Below are positions 58,078 to 64,000 of a DNA stretch of 64,000 nucleotides, one piece after another. How positions within the stretch are numbered: the stretch's first letter is position 1; each line of letters opens with the position of its first letter. Both the position numbers and the translations under genes were made by a program. The stretch covers positions 1,240,001 through 1,304,000 of the forward strand of contig NZ_CP027116.1 of assembly GCF_003431975.1 (NCBI RefSeq), given 5' to 3'. The stretch comes from Bacillus pumilus. Lineage in GTDB: Bacteria > Bacillota > Bacilli > Bacillales > Bacillaceae. Under the pieces are notes generated by a model. That model worked only from the letters and a program-made list of their open reading frames with translations. It was not told the DNA's origin and did no database searches.

Positions 58078-58108
58078 AAATCACCCTTTCAGCGGTGATT
58101 TTTTTCTA
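58078..58108 (+). terminator. terminator of ykhA
   Basis: AAAATCACC pairs with GGTGATTTT, then TTT. Confidence 0.85.
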
Positions 58109-58114
58109 AGAAGG

Positions 58115-58171
58115 TATCTTGCATGGCAAGATAGTGTATGGTAAGATGATGCTATCTTGTGATGCAAGGTA
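58115..58171 (+). promoter_or_regulatory. promoter and twin operators of the padR gene
   Basis: TTGCAT (58119-58124), 17 bases and TAAGAT (58142-58147) form a SigA promoter. TATCTTGC-ATG-GCAAGATA (58115-58133) is a perfect inverted repeat over the -35. A second imperfect copy TATCTTG-N5-CAAGGTA (58153-58171) lies just after the -10. This is a classic autorepression layout. Confidence 0.75.
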
Positions 58172-58191
58172 CTGGAATCGGAGGAACAAAG

Positions 58192-58518
58192 ATGACAACA
58201 TCCACACAAATGCTAAAAGGAATTTTAGAAGGCTGTCTGCTGTCAATTATTTCTGAGGGTGAGATTTATGGGTATGAAATGACGAAGAAGCTCGCGCATT
58301 ATGGGTTTGATCAAATTAGTGAAGGAAGTATCTACCCGATTTTGCTGCGTATGCAAAAGGAACAACTCGTGACGACTGTCACAAAAGCATCAGCAAGCGG
58401 GCCGAAAAGGAAATACTATACGCTCACACAAGATGGAGAACAAGCGCTCACAGAGTTTATTACCCGCTGGAGTGAGCTTTCAAAAAATGTAAACTGCTTA
58501 TTACAAAAAGGGAAGTGA
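58192..58518 (+). CDS. PadR family transcriptional regulator
   Basis: A 108-residue winged-helix PadR-type repressor. The helix-turn-helix core is YGYEMTKKLAHYGF with GSIYPILLRMQKEQ, and SGPKRKYYTLTQDG forms the wing. ATG 58192 follows GGAGGAAC by 6 bases. It is co-transcribed with the HAAS-domain membrane protein 4 bases later, a pairing common in Firmicutes, where the membrane partner is the regulated target. The twin operators upstream indicate autoregulation. Confidence 0.9.
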   Translation: MTTSTQMLKGILEGCLLSIISEGEIYGYEMTKKLAHYGFDQISEGSIYPILLRMQKEQLVTTVTKASASGPKRKYYTLTQDGEQALTEFITRWSELSKNVNCLLQKGK

Positions 58519-58522
58519 GATT

Positions 58523-59275
58523 ATGGTATCAAAAGAAACACGACACGTCCTACTAGAGCTAAAACTCTATCTCATATCAAAGGGGAAAAATGAGGACGAA
58601 ATTGATGAACTGATGGATGAATTGACGACACACGCAGTTGAGGCTGAAAAAGATGGTAAAACAGGGGAGGATGTGTTTGGCGGAGATCCGCGGAGCTATG
58701 CTGATGAACTCGCAAAAGAACTGTCAGGAAACCATAAAGACTGGGTTCCATTCGTTAGTGCCTTTTTAATCGGGTCACTCTTTTACATGATTTTATCAGA
58801 TGCGATCAGTCAAAGCTTATCGTATTCTTTGTATGCTTTGATTGGATATCCGCTCGTTTTAGTGGCCAATGTCATCATGATCATTGTGATGTTTAGAGCG
58901 TCTGCCTTTCAGGCAGGCCGCCGGGTATTTCTTTATTTCTGGATCTTAGGAATCTTTCAGTTGACTTCAATGGTCACAATCAAACTATTGGATCAAAAGC
59001 TCGGGACACCATTGCTTGTTCTTACCTCAGGTCAAAGATGGGCCGTTATTCTGCTTATGCTGCTATGTATCATTGTTTTTAATGCGATCTTGAAGGCAAA
59101 TGTCTTTTCATTGATTCCGATCATCTTTTTCGGACCTCAGCTCTTATTCGAATGGCTGGGCTGGACATCTCCAAGCGTGCTTCTCTTGCAAAGTCTACTA
59201 TCTATTGTGATCTTAATCGGGCTTGTGCTCATTGTTTTACGCCGGGCGAATAAGAAAAATGAAAATACGATGTAA
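58523..59275 (+). CDS. HAAS-domain membrane protein, PadR partner
   Basis: A 250-residue protein. The cytosolic N-terminal HAAS/DUF1700-type helices (residues 1 to about 75, with DEIDELMDELTTHAVEAEKD) are followed by six hydrophobic spans (from WVPFVSAFLIGSLFYMIL onward). Such proteins accompany PadR regulators and are thought to sense or answer envelope stress, but no activity is proven. GTGAGATT is a weak site before ATG 58523, consistent with coupling to padR. Confidence 0.75.
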   Translation: MVSKETRHVLLELKLYLISKGKNEDEIDELMDELTTHAVEAEKDGKTGEDVFGGDPRSYADELAKELSGNHKDWVPFVSAFLIGSLFYMILSDAISQSLSYSLYALIGYPLVLVANVIMIIVMFRASAFQAGRRVFLYFWILGIFQLTSMVTIKLLDQKLGTPLLVLTSGQRWAVILLMLLCIIVFNAILKANVFSLIPIIFFGPQLLFEWLGWTSPSVLLLQSLLSIVILIGLVLIVLRRANKKNENTM

Positions 59276-59280
59276 AAAAC

Positions 59281-59314
59281 AGAGCACATCCTATCCGATG
59301 TGCTTTTCTTTTTC
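59281..59314 (+). terminator. terminator of the padR pair
   Basis: AGCACATC pairs with GATGTGCT, then TTTC. Confidence 0.75.
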
Positions 59315-59388
59315 TAAAAAAATGTAGAAATGGTATCTTGTTTTTCATTACAATGGGAAGAGGACAAAAATGAAAAGAGGTTCTGCGT

Positions 59389-59877
59389 TTGGATATTTTA
59401 TGGGGATATGTACTAGTGTTTGTATTGGCTGCTTTGCCTTTTTTTGAAGTGGTAGGGGTCGTTCCATTGGCCATTTTAAGTGGCATGCATCCTGTACCGA
59501 CAGCAATTATTGGATTCATCGGCAATTTTTTAACCGTTTTACTTCTCATTGTTTTTGTAGACCGCTTTAAAGCATGGCGCTTAAAGAGAAGAGAGGACAA
59601 AAGCGATGAAAAAGGAGAGAAAAAACAGCAGCGGGCCAGAAAAATTTGGGAACGTTATGGTCTTCCAGGTCTTGCGCTTGTCGGTCCTTTTATCATCGGC
59701 AGTCATTTAACGGCGTTTATGTGCATGAGCTTCGGAACGAAGAGGAAGCAAGTCGCTGTGTGGATGACGGTTAGTTTAATGATGTGGACAGCGCTGGCAG
59801 CTGGTTTAACCGGTGCTGGCTTCCATTACTTTGCTCCAGATTCAAATGGATTGTTCGGAGATATTTTTAGTCGGTAA
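59389..59877 (+). CDS. small multidrug export family protein
   Basis: A 162-residue membrane protein of the Sm_multidrug_ex family (COG2426). Spans at residues 3-28 and 36-60 are followed by a charged loop (KRREDKSDEKGEKKQQRARK), then PGLALVGPFIIGSHLTAF and a last span. The reported export role is weakly supported; substrates are unknown. TTG 59389 has AAAGAGG upstream. It lies 18 bases before the GNAT gene and may be in one transcript with it. Confidence 0.75.
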   Translation: MDILWGYVLVFVLAALPFFEVVGVVPLAILSGMHPVPTAIIGFIGNFLTVLLLIVFVDRFKAWRLKRREDKSDEKGEKKQQRARKIWERYGLPGLALVGPFIIGSHLTAFMCMSFGTKRKQVAVWMTVSLMMWTALAAGLTGAGFHYFAPDSNGLFGDIFSR

Positions 59878-59895
59878 GCGAGGTGAGGATAATAA

Positions 59896-60441
59896 ATGAT
59901 ACATCAAACACGGACAGTGCTTGAAACAGAGCGCCTGAGACTGAGAACGATGAATGAACAAGATGCGCCATTTTTATATGACATGTTGTTTCAAGATGAA
60001 GAAGTGATGAAGTATTATCCGTCCTTAAAAGATGAACAGCAGACGAAAGAGTGGATTGCATGGAATCAAAAGAATGACCGTGTGTATCATACCTCTCTAT
60101 GGATCATTGAAGAGAAAGAAACGAATGAACCACTTGGACAAAGCGGGATTGTTCTGCAAAATATCGAAGGACAAACAGAACTTGAAATTGGCTATATGCT
60201 AAAGAAAACAGCGTGGGGGAAAGGCTATGCTGCTGAAGCCGCAAAAGGCTGTCTCACCTATGGCTTTGAAGAAATGAAGGTGAGGCGAATGGTGAGCTTA
60301 ATCCGTCCGGAGAATGAAGCATCGGTAAATGTCGCTTTAAAAATGGGCATGAAAAAAGAAAAAACCATTTCAAAATGGGGTCAGGTCGTTGATGTATACA
60401 GCATCACCCGTAACGTAGAAAACGGCTCGCTTACCGAATAA
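59896..60441 (+). CDS. ykkB: GNAT N-acetyltransferase, YkkB-like
   Basis: A 181-residue RimJ/RimL-type acetyltransferase. The N-terminal motif LETERLRLRTMNEQDAPFLY is typical. The acetyl-CoA loop lies in IGYMLKKTAWGKGYAAEAA, and NEASVNVALKMGM closes the fold. B. subtilis has ykkB at this place, just ahead of ykkC. Substrate unknown. GAGGTGAGG precedes ATG 59896. Confidence 0.8.
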   Translation: MIHQTRTVLETERLRLRTMNEQDAPFLYDMLFQDEEVMKYYPSLKDEQQTKEWIAWNQKNDRVYHTSLWIIEEKETNEPLGQSGIVLQNIEGQTELEIGYMLKKTAWGKGYAAEAAKGCLTYGFEEMKVRRMVSLIRPENEASVNVALKMGMKKEKTISKWGQVVDVYSITRNVENGSLTE

Positions 60442-60458
60442 GCAGAGCCGTTTTTTCT
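60420..60458. terminator. terminator, likely bidirectional
   Basis: AACGGCTC pairs with GAGCCGTT with T's following on the plus strand; it separates ykkB and the converging ada gene. Confidence 0.75.
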
Positions 60459-60459
60459 T

Positions 60460-61503
60460 TTATTTACGCTGTTCTAGCTGAAGCAAATATTTCTTCCGTT
60501 CAACCCCGCCGCCGTAGCCGCCAAGCTCACCACTCGTTTGAATGACGCGGTGGCATGGAATGATAATTGCCAATTGATTGGCACCGTTTGCATTCCCAAC
60601 CGCCCGGACCAAATGCGGATCACCCAGCTTTACAGCAAGCTCACGGTAAGACCTTGTTTCGCCTGATGGAATGCGGGTGAGCTGGTCCCACACCTTCATT
60701 TGAAAAGGGGTGCCATGTAGGGAAAGTGGTACCGTGAACTGCGTGAGCTTTTTCTCGAAATATAAGGTCAATTCCTTTACCAATTGCTGATGGACGTTTG
60801 TTTCCCCAACTAAAATGCGTGCATGATGCTTTTTTCTCATGTTCTCAATTTCTTTTTCGAGTCCACGCCTGTCCATAAATTCCAGTAAATACACATGCGT
60901 CGCATCTGACACGCTGATCATCCGCCCGATCGGCGTGGAAATAAAATTGGCATGAAGAATCTTAATCTGCGCCTTTTTAGGGGGATTTCCCATGATTTTT
61001 GTGAATGCATCATTGAAGGCACTCGAAGATTCATAGCCCAAGGCGACCTGCTGATCAATCACTTTCTTTCCATTTAGAATTTCTTTAAAGGCAAGCCCCA
61101 TTCGGCGTGATCTCGCATATTGAACAAAGGTCATGCCGTAGATTTCTTTGAATTTCCGGCGGGCTGTTGCAGAGTGAATTCCTAACTCGCGAAAGTCCCC
61201 TTCTTTCCAGCGTTTTTCAGGATGTGTTTCAACTGCTGAAACGAGTGTTTTGACTTCCTCTGGAATGCTGTTAGGGTATGTTAATGGTGTGCAGCGCTTG
61301 CACGGACGATATCCAGCTAGCAGCGCTTCCTCTGCTGTAAAGAAAAACTCGCAGTTCTCATATTTTGGTTTTCTAGCGGTACATGTGGCATGGCAGAAGA
61401 TACCGGTGGTCTTAATGCCGGCGAAGAATGTGCCGTCATATTGCGGATTCTTGTCAACCAGTGCTTGATAAAATTCATGCTTCTGTTCGTCGGTTATCAT
61501 CAT
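60460..61503 (-). CDS. ada: bifunctional Ada: methylphosphotriester and O6-methylguanine methyltransferase/activator
   Basis: A 347-residue fusion. The N-terminal Ada zinc domain has Cys37 (likely methyl acceptor) and Cys41 in GIFCHATCTARKP, then ENCEFF and YRPCKRC. An AraC-type DNA-binding domain follows (GIHSATARRKFKEIYGMTF; VALGYESSSAFNDAF). The C-terminal O6-alkylguanine transferase has IIPCHRVI with the acceptor Cys. B. subtilis encodes these as two genes, adaA and adaB; here they are one chain, as in E. coli Ada. ATG 61503 follows AGAGGTG by 6 bases. Confidence 0.93.
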   Translation of the reverse strand: MMITDEQKHEFYQALVDKNPQYDGTFFAGIKTTGIFCHATCTARKPKYENCEFFFTAEEALLAGYRPCKRCTPLTYPNSIPEEVKTLVSAVETHPEKRWKEGDFRELGIHSATARRKFKEIYGMTFVQYARSRRMGLAFKEILNGKKVIDQQVALGYESSSAFNDAFTKIMGNPPKKAQIKILHANFISTPIGRMISVSDATHVYLLEFMDRRGLEKEIENMRKKHHARILVGETNVHQQLVKELTLYFEKKLTQFTVPLSLHGTPFQMKVWDQLTRIPSGETRSYRELAVKLGDPHLVRAVGNANGANQLAIIIPCHRVIQTSGELGGYGGGVERKKYLLQLEQRK

Positions 61504-61621
61504 ACGATTCACCTCTTGATTTCCTATAAAATGTTTTTCAGCATTGTTTGGGCCGGCACAACGGATGATCTGTACATGCAGCATCCTAAAGTTGAGCGTT
61601 CATCACATCAATCTTATTTCA

Positions 61622-61735
61622 TTATATCAGCGATTTGATCGTTCCTTTAACGTCTGAGTATTCCTTAACAACGTTCTCCATGTCCTTGTATTTTTGCTTG
61701 CACGTCAATGTAATAAAAAATAAATGGATTTTCAT
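61622..61735 (-). CDS. candidate 37-residue small protein
   Basis: The minus strand from ATG 61735 encodes a protein-like 37-residue chain (MKIHLFFITLTCKQKYKDME, ending DVKGTIKSLI). The ribosome-binding site is poor (AAGGG about 13 bases upstream). It may be a remnant or chance. The rest of the 61504-61885 gap holds no other frame of note. Confidence 0.3.
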   Translation of the reverse strand: MKIHLFFITLTCKQKYKDMENVVKEYSDVKGTIKSLI

Positions 61736-61885
61736 ATACGCTCATTTCCCTTCAGGTTCGCAGCACACGAAATAGCCCGCAGATCTTCTTTATCAACTGA
61801 TGTTTCTTACATTTAGTATACGCCGGTCCCAAATCATTTCTTTCGAAAAATGAACAAGTATATTTGTAGAGGGGGAGCGAAGCGC

Positions 61886-61914
61886 TAGACCGGCATATAG
61901 GGGTGTGATACAAT
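61886..61914 (+). promoter_or_regulatory. promoter of the ykkCD transcript
   Basis: TAGACC (61886-61891), 17 bases, TACAAT (61909-61914) with an upstream TG (extended -10). Confidence 0.6.
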
Positions 61915-61944
61915 TTTTCTTACAGAATCTGATCTAAGTCAGAT

Positions 61945-62057
61945 CTGCTTATCATCAATTAGTTTTCTAGGGTTCCGTGCGTTGATGCAGTCTGGACCGA
62001 GAGAAAACACATAGGGTCCTTAGAAAGACCATATGGACACGGAGGGATAAAAGCCCG
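61945..62057 (+). ncRNA. guanidine-I (ykkC) riboswitch aptamer
   Basis: The conserved ykkC-class blocks are present in order: CTAGGGTTCCG (61967-61977), a variable arm, GTCTGGACCGAGAG (61991-62004), GGTCC, and the 3' block ACACGGAGGGATAAAAGCCC (62036 on) leading to GGGAGA. Guanidinium binding stabilises this fold and prevents the overlapping terminator, turning on the downstream exporter genes. Boundaries are approximate. Confidence 0.92.
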
Positions 62058-62096
62058 GGAGATTTGATCAAACGATCGATTTCCGGGCTTTTTTGT
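62047..62096 (+). terminator. riboswitch-controlled terminator
   Basis: AAAAGCCCGG pairs with CCGGGCTTTT around an AT-rich loop, then TTG. Its left arm is part of the 3' end of the aptamer, so ligand binding and termination exclude each other. Confidence 0.88.
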
Positions 62097-62128
62097 TGGT
62101 TGGAATCGTTCAGAAAGGAGAAATTCAG

Positions 62129-62458
62129 ATGAAATGGGGAAATGTCTTCATTGCGGCCATTTTTGAAGTCGGCTGGGTGATGGGGCTAAAATATGCTCAC
62201 TCTCTCATAGAATGGGGCGCAACCGTCGTTTGTATTATTGTGAGTTTTTATTTACTCATGAAAGCAACAAGTGTACTTCCAGTTGGCACACTTTATGCCG
62301 TTTTTACCGGGCTTGGAACAGCAGGTACCGTCCTTTTAGGCATGGTGCTTGGTGAGCCGGTGCAACTTGTCAAACTGCTTCTGATTGTGATGCTTTTGTG
62401 CGGTGTATTAGGATTGAAGCTCACAACAGGTGAAAAGAAGGGAGAGGCTGAATCATGA
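62129..62458 (+). CDS. ykkC: SMR-family guanidinium exporter subunit YkkC
   Basis: A 109-residue four-span small multidrug resistance protein. The membrane-embedded Glu is in [11 protein letters not shown], and [20 protein letters not shown] is typical. The guanidine-responsive leader shows its role: guanidinium export as a heterodimer with YkkD. ATG 62129 follows AAAGGAG by 8 bases; the longer frame from 62093 lies in the terminator and is not used. Confidence 0.95.
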   Translation: MKWGNVFIAAIFEVGWVMGLKYAHSLIEWGATVVCIIVSFYLLMKATSVLPVGTLYAVFTGLGTAGTVLLGMVLGEPVQLVKLLLIVMLLCGVLGLKLTTGEKKGEAES

Positions 62459-62769
62459 GCTGGCTTTTACTCATTGGAGCGGGCATCTTAGAAATGCTTT
62501 GTGTGACGATGATGAATCAATTCCAGAAAGACCGGCATGTCAAATGGATTTTATTCATTGCGGCTGGATTTTCTCTTTCCTTTCTGATGCTGTCTCTTGC
62601 GATGAATACGATTCCGATGGGAACGGCGTACGCCATTTGGACTGGAATCGGAGCTGCTGGAGGCGCCGTGGTCGGTATGCTGTTTTACGGTGAGTCGAAA
62701 GATGCAAAACGTATCTTCTTCATCGCACTGATTTTATCTGCGGCAGTGGGGTTGAAAATCATTGAATAA
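62455..62769 (+). CDS. ykkD: SMR-family guanidinium exporter subunit YkkD
   Basis: A 104-residue SMR partner with the Glu in [15 protein letters not shown] and [19 protein letters not shown]. Overlaps ykkC by 4 bases. Paired SMR genes have opposite charge bias and insert with opposite topology. Confidence 0.95.
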   Translation: MSWLLLIGAGILEMLCVTMMNQFQKDRHVKWILFIAAGFSLSFLMLSLAMNTIPMGTAYAIWTGIGAAGGAVVGMLFYGESKDAKRIFFIALILSAAVGLKIIE

Positions 62770-62804
62770 GAAAAGGCTGGCAGATAGGTGCCAGCCTTTT
62801 GTTA
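62770..62804. terminator. bidirectional terminator
   Basis: AAAAGGCTGGCA pairs with TGCCAGCCTTTT between ykkD and the converging small gene. Confidence 0.85.
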
Positions 62805-62987
62805 CATCGAATGATGATTGGAATCGTTTTCATTTTTGCGGTAAAGCTGACTCACTAGCAGAAAACAGACACCGAACGTGAGCAAAGGAATGAGTCTTTC
62901 ACCGGCGATAAAAAGGGAAATACCCGTGATCAGACAAACGATGCCAAGCCAAAAGCTCACTTTACCAAACAACGTCATGTTTTTCAT
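62802..62987 (-). CDS. small two-TM membrane protein
   Basis: A 61-residue protein with two spans (VSFWLGIVCLITGISLFIA and LIPLLTFGVCFLLVSQL) and a charged end KNENDSNHHSM. ATG 62987 has AAAGGAG 8 bases upstream; the longer frame from 63062 has no site. Family unknown. Confidence 0.6.
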   Translation of the reverse strand: MKNMTLFGKVSFWLGIVCLITGISLFIAGERLIPLLTFGVCFLLVSQLYRKNENDSNHHSM

Positions 62988-63149
62988 CTCCATCACTCCT
63001 TTTGTGATAAAAGGTCTATTCACATTATACCATCTCAGGTGCAGAATTGAATGAATATTCAATAAAAAATCTGACTCGACATTGCTTTTTCTCTTTCCAG
63101 TCCAGTATAATATTTCATTAGAATGAAAACGTAAATGAGGTCACGATAC

Positions 63150-64000
63150 ATGAGAACATTGATAACAGAAAAACTTGAATTACACAGACAAAAGCACGAG
63201 CAAAAAGGAAGATTACTTGTTAGCTGCCCGGATCAGCCTGGAATTGTATCAGCTGTTTCCTCCTTTTTATTTGAACACGGAGCGAACATCATTGAATCCA
63301 GCCAATACACAACAGATCATGAAAGCGGCCGGTTCTTTTTAAGAATTGAATTTGATTGGAAAGACATCTCGGCCAATATGGATCAGCTGAAACATCACTT
63401 TGAACCAATCGCAGCATCATTTCAAATGACGTGGAGCATGTCTCGTGCAAGTGAGCTTAAAAAGCTGGCAATCTTTGTGTCAAAAGAGCTTCATTGCTTA
63501 CATGAGCTTCTATGGGAATGGCAAAGCGGTAATGTCATGGCGGAAATTGCGGTTGTCATCAGCAACCATGAAACGGCAAAAGATACAGTAGAAGCGCTTG
63601 GAATCCCATTCCATTTTGTGAAGGCGAACAAAGACATTCGCAAAGAAGCAGAAAAAAAGCAGCTCGCATTATTAGAAGAGTATGATATTGATGCGATTGT
63701 GCTTGCTAGATACATGCAAATTTTAACACCTGGATTTATTGAACAGCATCCGAATAAAATCATTAATATCCATCATTCCTTCCTACCAGCGTTTATCGGT
63801 GCAAATCCATATAAGCGGGCGTATGAGCGGGGAGTCAAATTAATTGGTGCGACTTCTCATTATGTCACCAATGATTTAGACGAAGGACCGATCATTGAAC
63901 AGGATATTGAGCGTGTAGATCACCGGGATGATGCAGAGGCACTAAAAAATATTGGCCGGACAATTGAACGGAGTGTACTTGCACGTGCCGTCAAATGGCA
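63150..64000 (+). CDS. purU: formyltetrahydrofolate deformylase PurU, 3' end outside window
   Basis: This enzyme hydrolyses 10-formyl-tetrahydrofolate to formate and tetrahydrofolate. The N-terminal ACT domain (RLLVSCPDQPGIVSAVSSFL) is followed by the formyltransferase domain. Catalytic residues are seen in INIHHSFLPAFIGANPY and in GATSHYVTNDLDEGPIIEQD (conserved His and Asp). ATG 63150 is chosen by homology; AGG at 63138-63140 is a weak site. 283 complete codons are in the window, about 17 short of the usual 300. Confidence 0.95.
   Translation, partial: MRTLITEKLELHRQKHEQKGRLLVSCPDQPGIVSAVSSFLFEHGANIIESSQYTTDHESGRFFLRIEFDWKDISANMDQLKHHFEPIAASFQMTWSMSRASELKKLAIFVSKELHCLHELLWEWQSGNVMAEIAVVISNHETAKDTVEALGIPFHFVKANKDIRKEAEKKQLALLEEYDIDAIVLARYMQILTPGFIEQHPNKIINIHHSFLPAFIGANPYKRAYERGVKLIGATSHYVTNDLDEGPIIEQDIERVDHRDDAEALKNIGRTIERSVLARAVKW

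Overview
The window looks like a chromosomal segment of a Bacillus of the B. pumilus group (B. pumilus, B. safensis, B. altitudinis and relatives). The evidence is a cat-86-type chloramphenicol acetyltransferase with the TTG start and leader-peptide attenuator known from B. pumilus; Bacillus-specific families (Rap/Phr, SpoIISA/SpoIISB, XkdA, XlyA, YkaA, ProG, YkfA-D, YkhA); a guanidine riboswitch in front of ykkCD; and long stretches of gene order that follow the B. subtilis arrangement yjqB-xkdA-xlyA-spoIIS-pit-ykaA and steT-mhqA-htrA-proG-dppABCDE-ykfABCD-ykgA-ykhA-ykkBCD-purU. Species calls and identities are from memory, not from a search.

Region 1 (1-13.8 kb) is AT-rich accessory DNA in visible decay. 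It holds small membrane proteins, two tRNA-Val-like elements that lack a D arm, a SGNH esterase and a SMI1/KNR4 gene each broken by one in-frame stop, intact cat-86, two complete Rap-Phr quorum-sensing pairs plus a fragment of a third rap, a LysR/MFS divergent pair, and remnants of DJ-1/PfpI, DinB and GNAT genes. The first Phr precursor carries three copies of an RNTT-type pheromone motif. Both intact rap genes share an identical 23-bp upstream block containing ComA-like half sites.

Region 2 (13.9-21.3 kb) has a second alanine racemase, a secreted Kelch protein with five 16-residue linker repeats, three tandem flagellin genes (each with a SigD-type promoter, a CsrA-type leader hairpin and its own terminator), and a soluble YfmS-like chemotaxis receptor.

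Region 3 (21.3-29.9 kb) resembles the flanks of the B. subtilis PBSX prophage with the phage body missing: yjqB, xkdA with a possible LexA box, and xlyA. It is followed by a SpoIIS toxin/antitoxin module with a candidate second antitoxin, pit-ykaA, an ASCH protein and ggt.

Region 4 (30.2-41.5 kb) is a catabolic cluster: a galactitol-family PTS (IIA, IIC, IIB), a membrane protein, a zinc polyol dehydrogenase, a complete AcoABCL-type thiamine-dependent dehydrogenase complex, two short-chain dehydrogenases (one without its catalytic Tyr and Lys, one reading through its own terminator) and a SorC/DeoR-type regulator. Several cre sites suggest catabolite control. I infer uptake of a polyol as its phosphate, oxidation, and thiamine-dependent cleavage to acyl-CoA; the substrate is unknown.

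Region 5 (41.6-64 kb) is conserved backbone: steT, mhqA behind an MhqR-type operator, htrA, proG, and a CodY-type promoter driving dppABCDE-ykfABCD, which imports and recycles murein peptides. It continues with ykgA, ykhA, an autoregulated PadR/HAAS pair, a fused Ada repair protein, the guanidine-I riboswitch with ykkCD, and purU, which runs off the window end.
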